From positions 1-10,622 of the forward strand of contig JAISKW010000071.1 in assembly GCA_031260775.1 (NCBI GenBank): DNA of 10,622 nucleotides, read 5' to 3'. This document shows positions 1 through 6,978 of the stretch, piece after piece; the first letter of the stretch is position 1, and every line of letters starts with the position of its first letter. The notes beneath the pieces were generated by a model that saw only the letters and a program-made list of their open reading frames with translations, did no database searches and had not been told where the DNA came from. The position numbers and the translations under genes are program-made. The DNA comes from Christensenellaceae bacterium (GTDB lineage: Bacteria > Bacillota > Clostridia > Christensenellales > DTU072).

Positions 1-87
1 AATTTCCTTTGCCTTGTCCGACTGCGCACGTTCCGCCACCGACTCTAAAATTTTGTTGTATTCAACTGTCCTGTAAACCTTGTTCAC
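1..87 (-). CDS. mutS2: Probable MutS2 endonuclease, N-terminal 29 codons only (partial)
   Basis: An open frame enters from GTG at 87-85 and runs off the left edge. The translation begins VNKVYRTVEYNKILESVAER and continues AQSDKAKEI. This matches the usual MutS2 start: a short lead-in, an L/V-E-Y/F-x-K-I core, then a helix and a serine-containing segment. MutS2 is a MutS-family ATPase with a C-terminal Smr nuclease domain, acting in recombination control or rescue of collided ribosomes; those domains lie outside the window. The gene follows mutL after 39 bases on the same strand, which fits a repair operon. The GTG start has no Shine-Dalgarno sequence, and no better in-frame start was found upstream. 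Identification rests on 29 residues, so another coiled or helical protein cannot be excluded. Confidence 0.6.
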   Translation of the reverse strand, partial: MNKVYRTVEYNKILESVAERAQSDKAKEI

Positions 88-126
88 GCTTGAATAATGA
101 TAATTTATAAAGTGAAAAACCTAAAG

Positions 127-1980
127 TTATAATACGCGTTTGAACAGCTTCTCAAGGTCAAGCTTAGCGAATTTTACGAATACGGGCCGCCCGTGAGGGC
201 ACTGCAAGGGGATTCCTTTCGAAATAAAGTTCGTCGTTATTTGCGCCGCTTGCAAGGGGGTGAGCGCGTCGCCGCCCTTAATAGCCGCACGGCAAGCTGC
301 GCGGGCGAGCTTGTCGCGGAGTATCCCCGACAACAGCAAACCGCCCTCCAAATCCTTTTCGAGCTTTGTCAGGAACGCGCCGAAATCGATTCCCGTCGCC
401 GCAGTCGGCACGCCTAAGAATGTAACGGAGTCGTTTTCAATACGGAGAACAAACCCGAGCCGCACAAATTCACGCTCCGCATCGGTCAATTTTTGCGAAA
501 ATTCCGCGCCAACCGGGTATTCAACGGGCAATAAAAGCGGTTGTGTTTCGGCGGTATTTGCATCCGCATGCGCTACAAGCTCGTCGAACAACAGCCTTTC
601 GTGCGCGGCATGCTGGTCGATTATATATAACTCGTCGCCGCACTCCACAAATAAATATGTCGCGAACGCCTGACCTATCGTTTTATATGTTGCATTTGAA
701 ACGTCGTTCGACGGGCGTTGCGGCTCGGCGGTAACGTTCCCGGTTTCCATTTGCCTTGTAAAGTAGTCAGGGAACTTTTCAAACGACATAGGAACGTCCT
801 CTTTCGCAAAATCGAAACGGAGGTTCTTGAACCCCACGCCCCTGTCGGCAAGCGTTACGGTATCGGACAAACCGAAAACCGTCATTTTATCATCCGCAGA
901 TAAATCATCATTCGGGGTGCCTAATTGCGATGCAGGGTCACCCGAAATAACTTTGAACGGTTTTTCTTCGGAATTACCGAACAACTCTTTTTTCAGTTTT
1001 TCCTCGTATTCGTTGAGGGCTTCCTGCACGGCTCCGTAGGCAAGAGAAAGCACTGAGCGTGCATTTTCGAATTTAACTTGCTTCTTATTCGGGTGAACGT
1101 TTACGTCGACAGAGTTTTCATTAAGCGTGATTTCCAAAACGAAAATCGGGAAGGTACGGGTCATAAGCCTATCGGCGAACGCGTTTTGAACGGAGGAAGA
1201 TACGGACAAATCCTCGACAATTCTGCCGTTGACCGAAATTATTTGCCCCTCGCGGGTGGATTTTGTAAACGCTGGTACGGCAATATAGCCGCTCAATTTA
1301 ACGCCGTTTTCCTCGCGGTAAACGCTTAAGAAATTGCTGTTTTCGATTTTATAAACGGTAGACAGCGCGTTTGTAAGCCCAGTGCCGTCCGATTTCAGCG
1401 CGAGTTTGCCGTTCAGATAGTATGTAAACGCTACGAACGGACGGGTTAATACGAATTTTTTTACAAGCGCGGTGACGTAACCCTCCTCGTAAACGGGCTT
1501 TTTCAAGAACTTATATCGGGCAGGAACGTTGAAAAAAAGATTGTTCACCGTAACCCTTGTGCCGACATCGCCCGACGTTTCCGAGATTTTCGGCGCGCCG
1601 TTATCGAGCGATAATTTATAGGACAGATGGCTGTCGGCGTGACGGGAAACAAGCGAAAAGTCCGAAACCGCCGCAATGCTTGCAAGTGCCTCACCGCGGA
1701 AACCCAAGGTTTTAATAGCGTCTAAATCGGAAGCGACGGAGATTTTGCTTGTGGCATGGGGCAAAATAGTTTTTAAGAGGTCGTCTTTGGGGATGCCCGA
1801 GCCGTTGTCGGCAATTTCAATTTCCTCGATACCGCCGCCTTTAACCGAGATAATTACCGCCGACGCGCCGGCATCTAAGGCGTTTTCAACAATTTCCTTG
1901 ACGACGGACGCGGGGTTTTCAACCACCTCTCCCGCAGAAATTAGGTTGAATATTGATTTGTCTAATACGTTTATCAACAA
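127..1980 (-). CDS. mutL: DNA mismatch repair protein MutL (endonuclease-type)
   Basis: MutL is the ATP-driven matchmaker of mismatch repair, coupling mismatch recognition by MutS to strand nicking. The protein is 617 residues, a normal length. The N-terminal GHKL ATPase shows SAGEVVENPASVVKEIVENA with E29 and N33, ADNGSG with D58, HATSK near 75-79 and GFRGEAL near 93-99. The transducer domain contains GTRVTVNNLFFNVPARYKF. After a poorly conserved linker, the C-terminal dimerisation domain carries the nicking-endonuclease motif DQHAAHERLLFDE at 455-467, the ACR motif (C563) and CPHGRP (C594, H596), as in MutL proteins lacking a MutH partner. In the DQHA motif the last Glu is replaced by Asp followed by Glu, a mild variant. 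The start is TTG at 1980-1978, chosen because it aligns exactly with E. coli numbering of E29, N33 and D58. No Shine-Dalgarno precedes it. The next gene looks like mutS2. Confidence 0.96.
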   Translation of the reverse strand: MLINVLDKSIFNLISAGEVVENPASVVKEIVENALDAGASAVIISVKGGGIEEIEIADNGSGIPKDDLLKTILPHATSKISVASDLDAIKTLGFRGEALASIAAVSDFSLVSRHADSHLSYKLSLDNGAPKISETSGDVGTRVTVNNLFFNVPARYKFLKKPVYEEGYVTALVKKFVLTRPFVAFTYYLNGKLALKSDGTGLTNALSTVYKIENSNFLSVYREENGVKLSGYIAVPAFTKSTREGQIISVNGRIVEDLSVSSSVQNAFADRLMTRTFPIFVLEITLNENSVDVNVHPNKKQVKFENARSVLSLAYGAVQEALNEYEEKLKKELFGNSEEKPFKVISGDPASQLGTPNDDLSADDKMTVFGLSDTVTLADRGVGFKNLRFDFAKEDVPMSFEKFPDYFTRQMETGNVTAEPQRPSNDVSNATYKTIGQAFATYLFVECGDELYIIDQHAAHERLLFDELVAHADANTAETQPLLLPVEYPVGAEFSQKLTDAEREFVRLGFVLRIENDSVTFLGVPTAATGIDFGAFLTKLEKDLEGGLLLSGILRDKLARAACRAAIKGGDALTPLQAAQITTNFISKGIPLQCPHGRPVFVKFAKLDLEKLFKRVL

Positions 1981-2058
1981 ATAAAATTATAACATTAAAA
2001 ATAAATTACCAATCTTCCGCAATTTAATATTATAATAGTAGTACTGAATTAAAATTTT
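1981..2058. promoter_or_regulatory. Divergent promoter region between mutL and yebC
   Basis: This 78-base A+T-rich gap separates two divergent genes. On the minus strand there is an extended -10 element, TGTTATAAT (TG at 1994-1993, TATAAT at 1991-1986), whose expected transcription start falls at or next to the mutL TTG. A second TATAAT on the plus strand at 2031-2036 faces yebC; a weak -35 candidate TTACCA lies at 2006-2011, with a long 19-base spacer. That second box sits inside the palindrome TATTATAATA (2028-2037), so it reads as a -10 on both strands and could also serve mutL. No Shine-Dalgarno sequence is present before either gene. Promoter calls are by motif only. Confidence 0.5.
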
Positions 2059-2793
2059 ATGAGCGGACATAGCAAGTGGCACAACATACAGTTAAAAAAA
2101 GGTAAGACCGACGCGGCGCGCGGCAGTATTTTTACAAAGCTCGGGCGCGAAATCGCCGTTGCGGTTAAGACGGGCGGCGCGGACCCGGCATCGAACTTCC
2201 GTCTGAAAGCGGTTATCGACAAGGCAAAAATTAACAATATGCCTAACGACAACATTTTGCGCTCCATTAAAAAGGCGAGCGGCGCGGACGGCGGCGCGGA
2301 TTACGAGGAAATGACCTACGAGGGTTATGCGGCAGGCGGCGTTGCGGTTATCGTAAAGTGTTTAACCGACAATAAAAACCGTACGGCGGCGGACGTTCGC
2401 CATTACTTCGATAAATTCGGCGGCGCGTTAGGCACGAGCGGTTGCGTTTCGTACTTGTTCAAAAGCAAGGGCGTAATCATCGCCGAAAAAGGCAAAAGAA
2501 CCTTAGACGACGCGTTGGAAATCGCTTTAGACGCCGGCGCGGACGATATTTTAGAAGACGACGACGTTTTCGAAATTTACACTTCGCCCGTCGACGTCAA
2601 CACGGTAGCGGAAGCACTCCGCAAGGCGGCAATCAAAGTCCTTTCGGAGGAAACCGAGCTTTGCCCCGACACCGAAATCGATCCTCAAGGCAAAACCGAC
2701 AGCGTTTTGCGCCTTATAGACGCCCTCAACGAAAACGACGACGTTCAAAACGTATACCATAACGCGATTCTCCCCGAGGAAGATGAAGAATAA
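2059..2793 (+). CDS. YebC/PmpR family protein (TACO1-like)
   Basis: The 244-residue protein has the family's hallmark N-terminus, MSGHSKWHNIQLKKGKTDAA, then RGSIFTKLGREIAVAVKTGG and the block NFRLKAVIDKAKINNMPNDN near 55-74. Length and domain layout are typical: a helical N-terminal domain followed by two alpha/beta domains with an acidic C-terminus (LPEEDEE). The family was long annotated as transcriptional regulators (PmpR); more recent work on bacterial YebC and mitochondrial TACO1 points to a ribosome-associated role in translating difficult stretches such as polyproline. Which role applies here cannot be read from sequence. The ATG at 2059 begins the conserved MSGHSKW motif, so the start is firm, yet no Shine-Dalgarno sequence lies upstream. 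It is the first gene of the plus-strand block, and a 144-base repeat-bearing gap follows. Confidence 0.95.
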   Translation: MSGHSKWHNIQLKKGKTDAARGSIFTKLGREIAVAVKTGGADPASNFRLKAVIDKAKINNMPNDNILRSIKKASGADGGADYEEMTYEGYAAGGVAVIVKCLTDNKNRTAADVRHYFDKFGGALGTSGCVSYLFKSKGVIIAEKGKRTLDDALEIALDAGADDILEDDDVFEIYTSPVDVNTVAEALRKAAIKVLSEETELCPDTEIDPQGKTDSVLRLIDALNENDDVQNVYHNAILPEEDEE

Positions 2794-2813
2794 TTTTTGA
2801 TAGCGGACAACAG

Positions 2814-2937
2814 CGTTGTAACTCGCGCGAAATCGCAGAATCGATATATCATTAAAATTGAACCCTGCGACTCGCGCGAAATCGCAGAATCGATATATTA
2901 TTAAAATTGAACCCTGCGACTCTGCGCGGGGTGACAA
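2814..2937. repeat. Palindromic intergenic repeat with an internal 49-bp tandem duplication
   Basis: Two head-to-tail 49-base units, 2821-2869 and 2870-2918, differ at one base (C at 2850, T at 2899). Each starts ACTCGCGCGAAATCGCAG and ends TTGAACCCTGCG. A diverged partial third unit follows, ending GCGCGGGGTGACAA at 2937. The left edge (GTTGTAACTCGCGCG, from about 2815) and the right edge are imperfect inverted copies: the reverse complement of the right edge begins TTGTCACCCCGCGC. The region before it, with AGCGGAC and CGTTGT, resembles the second copy at 6979-7034. The arrangement is that of a REP- or MITE-like non-coding element. I see no open frame of its own. It fills the yebC to chrA gap and its last bases form the ribosome binding site of the next gene. 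Confidence 0.8.
2924..2937 (+). promoter_or_regulatory. Ribosome binding site of the chromate-transporter gene, inside the repeat end
   Basis: GGGGTGA (2928-2934) ends three bases before the ATG at 2938 and matches the GGTGA part of the consensus AGGAGGTGA. The same GGGTGACAA string ends the unrelated-locus repeat copy at 7020-7028, so the translation signal here appears to be borrowed from the repeat rather than conserved with the gene. Confidence 0.5.
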
Positions 2938-3582
2938 ATGGAAGAAGATTCCGAAAAAAAACAACAACAGCAAAGCAAAATACACCTGACTGCCGAGGTA
3001 TTTTGGGTGTTTTTTAAGTTGGGCGCGGTGACGTTCGGCGGCGGCTACGCAATGCTTCCGCTTCTTTCGCGCGAGCTTTGCGAAAAAAAGAAGTGGCTTT
3101 CGGACGAAGAATTATCCACCCTTATCGCCGTTGCCGAAAGTACCCCCGGCGCGCTTGCCCTGAACAGCGCGACTTATGCCGGCGCTAAAGTTTCGGGATT
3201 TTGGGGCGCGTTGGCGGCGTCCGTCGGCGTTATGCTTGCTCCCGTTGCCGTAATTCTGTTGATAAGTATATTTGGCGTCGGCTACAAGGACAATAAAATC
3301 GTTGCGTACGCTTTTAACGGAATCCGTGCATGCGTCGCCGCGCTAATTTTGAATGCCGCAATCAAGCTGACAAAGCCAGTTAAAATCAACGTCGCATCGC
3401 TAATAATCGGGCTTGCCGCATTGACTCTGACAGTCTTGTCATTTTTGAAAATAGTTAATTTCGACACAGTTTTTATTATATTAGGCGCGGCAATCGCGGG
3501 GCTCATAATTTACTCACTACAGGATTGGAACAGGACTAAAAAGTCATTGCGCGCTATAAAAGATAATGAGCAAGCAGAGTAA
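2938..3582 (+). CDS. Chromate transporter family membrane protein, short single-domain form
   Basis: The 214-residue product belongs to the CHR (ChrA) family of inner-membrane transporters. Visible signatures are TFGGGYAMLP at 32-41 and AESTPGALALNSATYAG at 66-82, matching the family's GGGxxMxP and TPGPxAxNxAT motifs, with the second Pro of TPGP replaced by Ala. Several hydrophobic segments follow, roughly 88-112, 125-142, 150-170 and 174-193, then a charged tail. The N-terminus (EEDSEKKQQQQSK) is hydrophilic. The length equals one half of the long ChrA proteins. In Firmicutes the short forms usually come as adjacent pairs, but no second copy is present here: the next gene is dprA, overlapping by 17 bases. 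True substrate is unknown; chromate is a family label and not evidence of resistance. Family assignment is firm. Confidence 0.9.
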   Translation: MEEDSEKKQQQQSKIHLTAEVFWVFFKLGAVTFGGGYAMLPLLSRELCEKKKWLSDEELSTLIAVAESTPGALALNSATYAGAKVSGFWGALAASVGVMLAPVAVILLISIFGVGYKDNKIVAYAFNGIRACVAALILNAAIKLTKPVKINVASLIIGLAALTLTVLSFLKIVNFDTVFIILGAAIAGLIIYSLQDWNRTKKSLRAIKDNEQAE

Positions 3583-4669
3583 GGAAAATTTAATATTATT
3601 GTATTTGGCAAGCAAGGTCGTGCTGCCGAGGGTTGCGCTTGCGGCACTTCGTCACAACGGTGTTAGCGCGGTTTTGGAGTCCTTGAATACCGAGGAGGGC
3701 ATCCGTAACGCCGAAAAAGTTTTAGGCAAGACTCTCACTGCAAAACTGACGGAGCTGAAGGACGTCACCGATAACGAAGTCTTTTCCTTAGCGACCGAGT
3801 ATGTCGAAAGAGGCGTAACCGTCATTTTTGAAGGCGAGGAAAAATACCCCGAAAACCTTTACGATTTGTCGGATTATCCGATTATTTTGTACTGCGCGGG
3901 GAATATTGAGTTGTTGTCGCAACCTTCGATTTCGGTAATCGGCACGCGGATGCCCACGAAATACGGTTTATTTGTCGGCGAAAAATACGGACGGACGTTC
4001 GCCCAGAGCGGCATTGTGGTAGTTTCGGGGTTGGCTGCCGGTATCGACGGCAGCGCGCATACCGGCGCGAACGAGGCGAACGGGAAAACTATCGGCGTAT
4101 TAGGCGCGGGGATTGACATCGTTTATCCGGTAAAAAACTACACATTATTCAAGCAATTAAAGGAAACGGGGCTGCTCATTTCGGAGTATCCTCCCGGTAC
4201 GCCTCCGGATAGGTACCGCTTTCCCGAGCGCAACCGTATAATTGCCGCATTGTCGGAGGCGACAGTTGTAATCGAATGCGGAAAAAATAGCGGCACGCTT
4301 TCAACGGTAAAGGTAGCGCATAGGCTTAACCGCGGCGTGTATTCCGTGCCGCATGAGATAATAAGCGAAAGCGGAATCGGCGGAAACACGTTGATTTTGA
4401 AAGGCGATGCGAAAATCACCTTGTCGCCGCAAGACGTTTTAGACGATTTGAACCTTACGGTTTTCACTAACGAAAAGCGGCGCGAATCGTATCCCTTCGA
4501 CTCGGACGAAGCGCGTGTTACCGCTTATTTGCAAAAAGGTAAAGCGCACTATTACGACCTCGTGAGTAATACGGGAATCCCTCCCGCAATGCTGAATACC
4601 CTGCTTATGAAAATCGAGTGCGACGGCGTTATTGCCAAGCTTGACGCGGGATACTACTGCTTAGTTTAA
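3566..4669 (+). CDS. dprA: DNA processing protein DprA
   Basis: DprA binds single-stranded DNA and loads RecA onto it, protecting incoming DNA during natural transformation; it is also widespread in species not known to be competent. The 367-residue protein has a helical N-terminal region (1-80), a Rossmann-like core and a C-terminal winged helix (about 312-367). Core motifs are SVIGTRMPTKYG at 123-134, SGLAAGIDGSAH at 154-165, GVLGAGIDIVYP at 177-188, RFPERNRIIAALS at 218-230 and GGNTLILKGDA at 272-282. The nucleotide-site segment reads NSGTLSTVKVA, where SGSLITA is more usual, a mild divergence. The ATG at 3566 lies inside the end of the chromate-transporter gene and lacks a clear Shine-Dalgarno, so translation is probably coupled to the upstream gene. 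No topA follows, unlike many Firmicutes. Confidence 0.95.
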   Translation: MSKQSKENLILLYLASKVVLPRVALAALRHNGVSAVLESLNTEEGIRNAEKVLGKTLTAKLTELKDVTDNEVFSLATEYVERGVTVIFEGEEKYPENLYDLSDYPIILYCAGNIELLSQPSISVIGTRMPTKYGLFVGEKYGRTFAQSGIVVVSGLAAGIDGSAHTGANEANGKTIGVLGAGIDIVYPVKNYTLFKQLKETGLLISEYPPGTPPDRYRFPERNRIIAALSEATVVIECGKNSGTLSTVKVAHRLNRGVYSVPHEIISESGIGGNTLILKGDAKITLSPQDVLDDLNLTVFTNEKRRESYPFDSDEARVTAYLQKGKAHYYDLVSNTGIPPAMLNTLLMKIECDGVIAKLDAGYYCLV

Positions 4670-4675
4670 GATATT

Positions 4676-4737
4676 TTGACATAATTCGGACGATACATAT
4701 TCGGATTTCCGTTATATAATATAATCATAATAGCGAT
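4676..4737 (+). promoter_or_regulatory. Promoter-like region upstream of the membrane-anchored protein gene
   Basis: Two overlapping TATAAT boxes (4715-4720 and 4720-4725, reading TATAATATAAT) lie 12-17 bases before the ATG at 4738. GATACA at 4692-4697 is a weak -35 candidate with a 17-base spacer to the first box. The repeated hexamer TTCGGA at 4685-4690 and 4700-4705 could be an operator-like direct repeat, but this is speculative. There is no Shine-Dalgarno, and the predicted leader would be only about 6-11 bases. No terminator hairpin was seen between dprA and this gene, so read-through is also possible. Confidence 0.45.
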
Positions 4738-5541
4738 ATGACCCCAAAAAAGAAAAAAATTATCATAATCTGCGTTTGCATTACCGTAGTTCTCGGCGCA
4801 ATCGGAGGCATTTTAGGTTACGCGCTTTCGAAGCTGAAAACTCCTACGGTGAGTATCAATTACGACTTGTCCACCAACGATACTATTATTATCGATTGGG
4901 ACGACATAAGAGGCGCGGAAGGGTACAAGGTGCAATACCGCAACAGCCCCGATCAAAGCTATTTTATCGACTACAATTTGCGCGAGCTTAACGGCAAGCT
5001 CCTCCCCGTAAGCTACGTTCCTATTTCCCGCCGTGCAGGCTATTTCGAGATTCGCGTTACGGCGGTCGGCAAAAACGAAAACAAAATATCAAACGAAGCC
5101 TTAAGCGTTTTCGATATCGAACGTATCGCCCTCCCTGCCGCTTATGAGGTCACCTTAAACCGCTATATTGGCGGCGCATTAATTTCCGATACCGTCGGGG
5201 AATACCGCTACATCGACCCCACTCCCGTCACATATCTTTGGAAAGGCGAGGAGAAAATCGTCAATAATTACCAAAAAGTCACAATATTCCGAGATGATTT
5301 GAACGATAAGGAAAGAACTCTTGAGGATATTATTGATATTATCGACAGCGACGAGCCCGAAGGCGCGTTCAATCTAAGCTACGTCACGTGGGATGAAATC
5401 GAAACTATGTACGAGAACCGCGACGACGTACGCGTTTATATCCGTCCTATTATCAGCGATACCTTCGCCGATACCGTGCTTAACTCGAACTCAAGCGCGG
5501 AGGAACTCATCTACAACTTTTCAGACGGCAAATGGCTGTAG
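4738..5541 (+). CDS. Unrecognised single-pass membrane protein with a fibronectin type III-like ectodomain
   Basis: I do not recognise this 267-residue protein as a named family. It starts with a positively charged MTPKKKK followed by a hydrophobic stretch at about 8-30 (IIIICVCITVVLGAIGGILG), which looks like an uncleaved signal anchor with the rest outside the cell. No lipobox is evident. Residues 34-125 resemble a fibronectin type III fold: PTVSINYD, then IDWDDIRGAEGYKVQYRN at 51-68 with the typical W and Y, and a later strand YFEIRVTAVGKN. The remainder is acidic (IIDIIDSDEPEG) with no catalytic motif seen. The gene follows dprA after 68 bases and is the last gene before a convergent terminator. 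A role in surface interaction is possible but not shown. Confidence 0.75.
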   Translation: MTPKKKKIIIICVCITVVLGAIGGILGYALSKLKTPTVSINYDLSTNDTIIIDWDDIRGAEGYKVQYRNSPDQSYFIDYNLRELNGKLLPVSYVPISRRAGYFEIRVTAVGKNENKISNEALSVFDIERIALPAAYEVTLNRYIGGALISDTVGEYRYIDPTPVTYLWKGEEKIVNNYQKVTIFRDDLNDKERTLEDIIDIIDSDEPEGAFNLSYVTWDEIETMYENRDDVRVYIRPIISDTFADTVLNSNSSAEELIYNFSDGKWL

Positions 5542-5561
5542 CTTTCACTAAGCGGCAACAA

Positions 5562-5592
5562 AAAAGGAACGCAAGTTAAATGCGTTCCTTTT
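5562..5592. terminator. Bidirectional rho-independent terminator
   Basis: A perfect 12-base inverted repeat, AAAAGGAACGCA (5562-5573) and TGCGTTCCTTTT (5581-5592), encloses a 7-base loop AGTTAAA. The G+C part of the stem is followed by a T run on the plus strand and, reading the other way, by TTTTTTGTTG on the minus strand. It lies between the convergent ends of the membrane-anchored protein gene (stop 5539-5541) and the oxidoreductase gene (stop from 5615), so it can end both transcription units. Confidence 0.9.
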
Positions 5593-5614
5593 AATATTGA
5601 AAAACTAACGCCGA

Positions 5615-6931
5615 CTACTTTTTGAAAACGTTATTAAGCTTCGCCGCCCACTTTGCGTTGACCGCCAAATCGTATGTCTCGGGAACCTTAAGCCCTAACT
5701 TATACGCTTTGTGATGCTTCATAAGCATATCGTTGAGTTCCAACAAAATGCCCGGCATTTTGATGCCCTTTGCAGCTTTTCCGAGAAGCTCGCCGATAGG
5801 AATAAACAACATTCTGCCTTTCGAAACCTTAATTAAATCCTTTTCGGCAATAAGCCCCGAGTTCATTACCTTGTTAATGCGGTCGCACTCGGTGTTCAAG
5901 AGCCAATTCTTAATGTAGTCTACGCCGGCGTGTACCGCGCCGAACTTTTTATAAACCGCAACTTGATAGGGATATAATTTTGCCGCGGTGTAATCGCCGT
6001 TTGCGTTTTCGATAGCGTCCGCCAAAATGCGGCTTGCGTAAATGCCCGAAGCAAGACCCGAACCGAGTAAGGGGATTGTCATAAACGCCGCGTCGCCGAT
6101 AACCGCGTAGTTATCCGCAACCATAAGCGTCAACGGACGGCGTACGGGAATACGGTAGAAGCCGCCTGCGCGTACAATTTTGTCGCCGATAAACGGATGT
6201 TCTTTTTTAAGCTCGGCAATAACCGTATCAACGTGTTCTTGCGTGTTGCCGCCGACTAAACCGGCGAGAATATCAACCTCGTGACCGTCGTCAATGCACC
6301 AGCTGATGCCGACATTGCCGAGATGCTTTAAGTAAACCTTGTTGGTTAAGCCGTCCGCATCGCCGGGTACGCCCTCTTTACGGTCGAAGAATCCGCGCCA
6401 TACGTAAAACATTTCGTCCTCGTTGACGGCGTTTTGAATGCCCCATGCCGCCGGAACTTGCGTTCTTATTGCCGAGTACGCGCCTAAGCAGTCGATGATT
6501 AAATCGGCGGTGAAATCGCCCTTGTCGGTTTTGATGCCGACGAGCTTTCCGTCCTTAATGATAGGGGCTTGAACGGCTACACCGTAAACGATTTTCGCTC
6601 CGGCTTTAATTGCACGGTCGGCAAGGAACTGCGAAAATTCGGTTCTTCTTGTCGAAAGGTCAAGGTCGGGTTCGGGTTGACGAACGAGAGTTGTGGCAAC
6701 CGAAAACGGTGATACGAACGCCCAAGGACGCTTTTTGAAGTAAATTGAGGGGTCGGGCTTTTCAAGTAAGCCGCCGTCGTAGACCTGCTCCTCCATATCG
6801 TCGTGCCAGTCGTAGGCAAGCGACGAGTATGTACCCTTTTCGTAAACGGTAACGTCGTGACCTTTCTTAGCAAGCTCAGCCGCTACTCCTAATCCGCCGA
6901 TTCCGGCTCCTGCAATAATTATTTTACTCAT
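5615..6931 (-). CDS. FAD-dependent oxidoreductase, geranylgeranyl reductase-like
   Basis: The 438-residue protein begins with a Rossmann dinucleotide motif, IIIAGAGIGGLGVAAELAKK (GAGIGG at 8-13), with the acidic E31 that contacts the FAD ribose. A central segment, FTADLIIDCLGAYSAIRTQV (140-159), is the usual second FAD-site strand, and NYAVIGDAAFMTIPLLGSGL (274-293) is the GD motif of the FAD-binding-3 / geranylgeranyl reductase group. No membrane segment was seen. Members of this group hydrogenate prenyl chains or hydroxylate aromatic rings; the substrate here cannot be told from sequence. The gene is the last of the minus-strand block, 128 bases after the J-domain-like gene. A purine-rich AAAGGAA lies about 16 bases before the ATG, further than ideal. 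The start is set by the MSKIIIAGAG motif. FAD enzyme: very sure; subgroup: moderately sure. Confidence 0.85.
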   Translation of the reverse strand: MSKIIIAGAGIGGLGVAAELAKKGHDVTVYEKGTYSSLAYDWHDDMEEQVYDGGLLEKPDPSIYFKKRPWAFVSPFSVATTLVRQPEPDLDLSTRRTEFSQFLADRAIKAGAKIVYGVAVQAPIIKDGKLVGIKTDKGDFTADLIIDCLGAYSAIRTQVPAAWGIQNAVNEDEMFYVWRGFFDRKEGVPGDADGLTNKVYLKHLGNVGISWCIDDGHEVDILAGLVGGNTQEHVDTVIAELKKEHPFIGDKIVRAGGFYRIPVRRPLTLMVADNYAVIGDAAFMTIPLLGSGLASGIYASRILADAIENANGDYTAAKLYPYQVAVYKKFGAVHAGVDYIKNWLLNTECDRINKVMNSGLIAEKDLIKVSKGRMLFIPIGELLGKAAKGIKMPGILLELNDMLMKHHKAYKLGLKVPETYDLAVNAKWAAKLNNVFKK

Positions 6932-6978
6932 ATATTTGTATATTTTATTCCTTTCGGAAATTCTTTAGTATTAAAGAG

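Noticed and set aside
2442..2762. Long Arg-rich open frame inside yebC
   Set aside because: It is a shadow of the yebC reading frame; composition comes from codon structure and no start signal supports it.
2821..2918. Tandem 49-base units considered as a CRISPR array
   Set aside because: The units are directly abutted with no variable spacers, only two full copies exist and no cas gene is present.
2938..3582. Evidence of chromate resistance
   Set aside because: The family name alone does not establish substrate, and no chrB or other resistance gene is nearby.
4676..4681. Perfect TTGACA as -35 of the 4738 gene promoter
   Set aside because: It lies 33 bases from the nearest TATAAT, much too far for a standard promoter; likely chance.
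6942..6955. Small TTCC-GAAA-GGAA hairpin over the purine-rich string before the oxidoreductase gene, as a translational switch
   Set aside because: Only four base pairs, and the string is already too far from the ATG to be a certain ribosome binding site.
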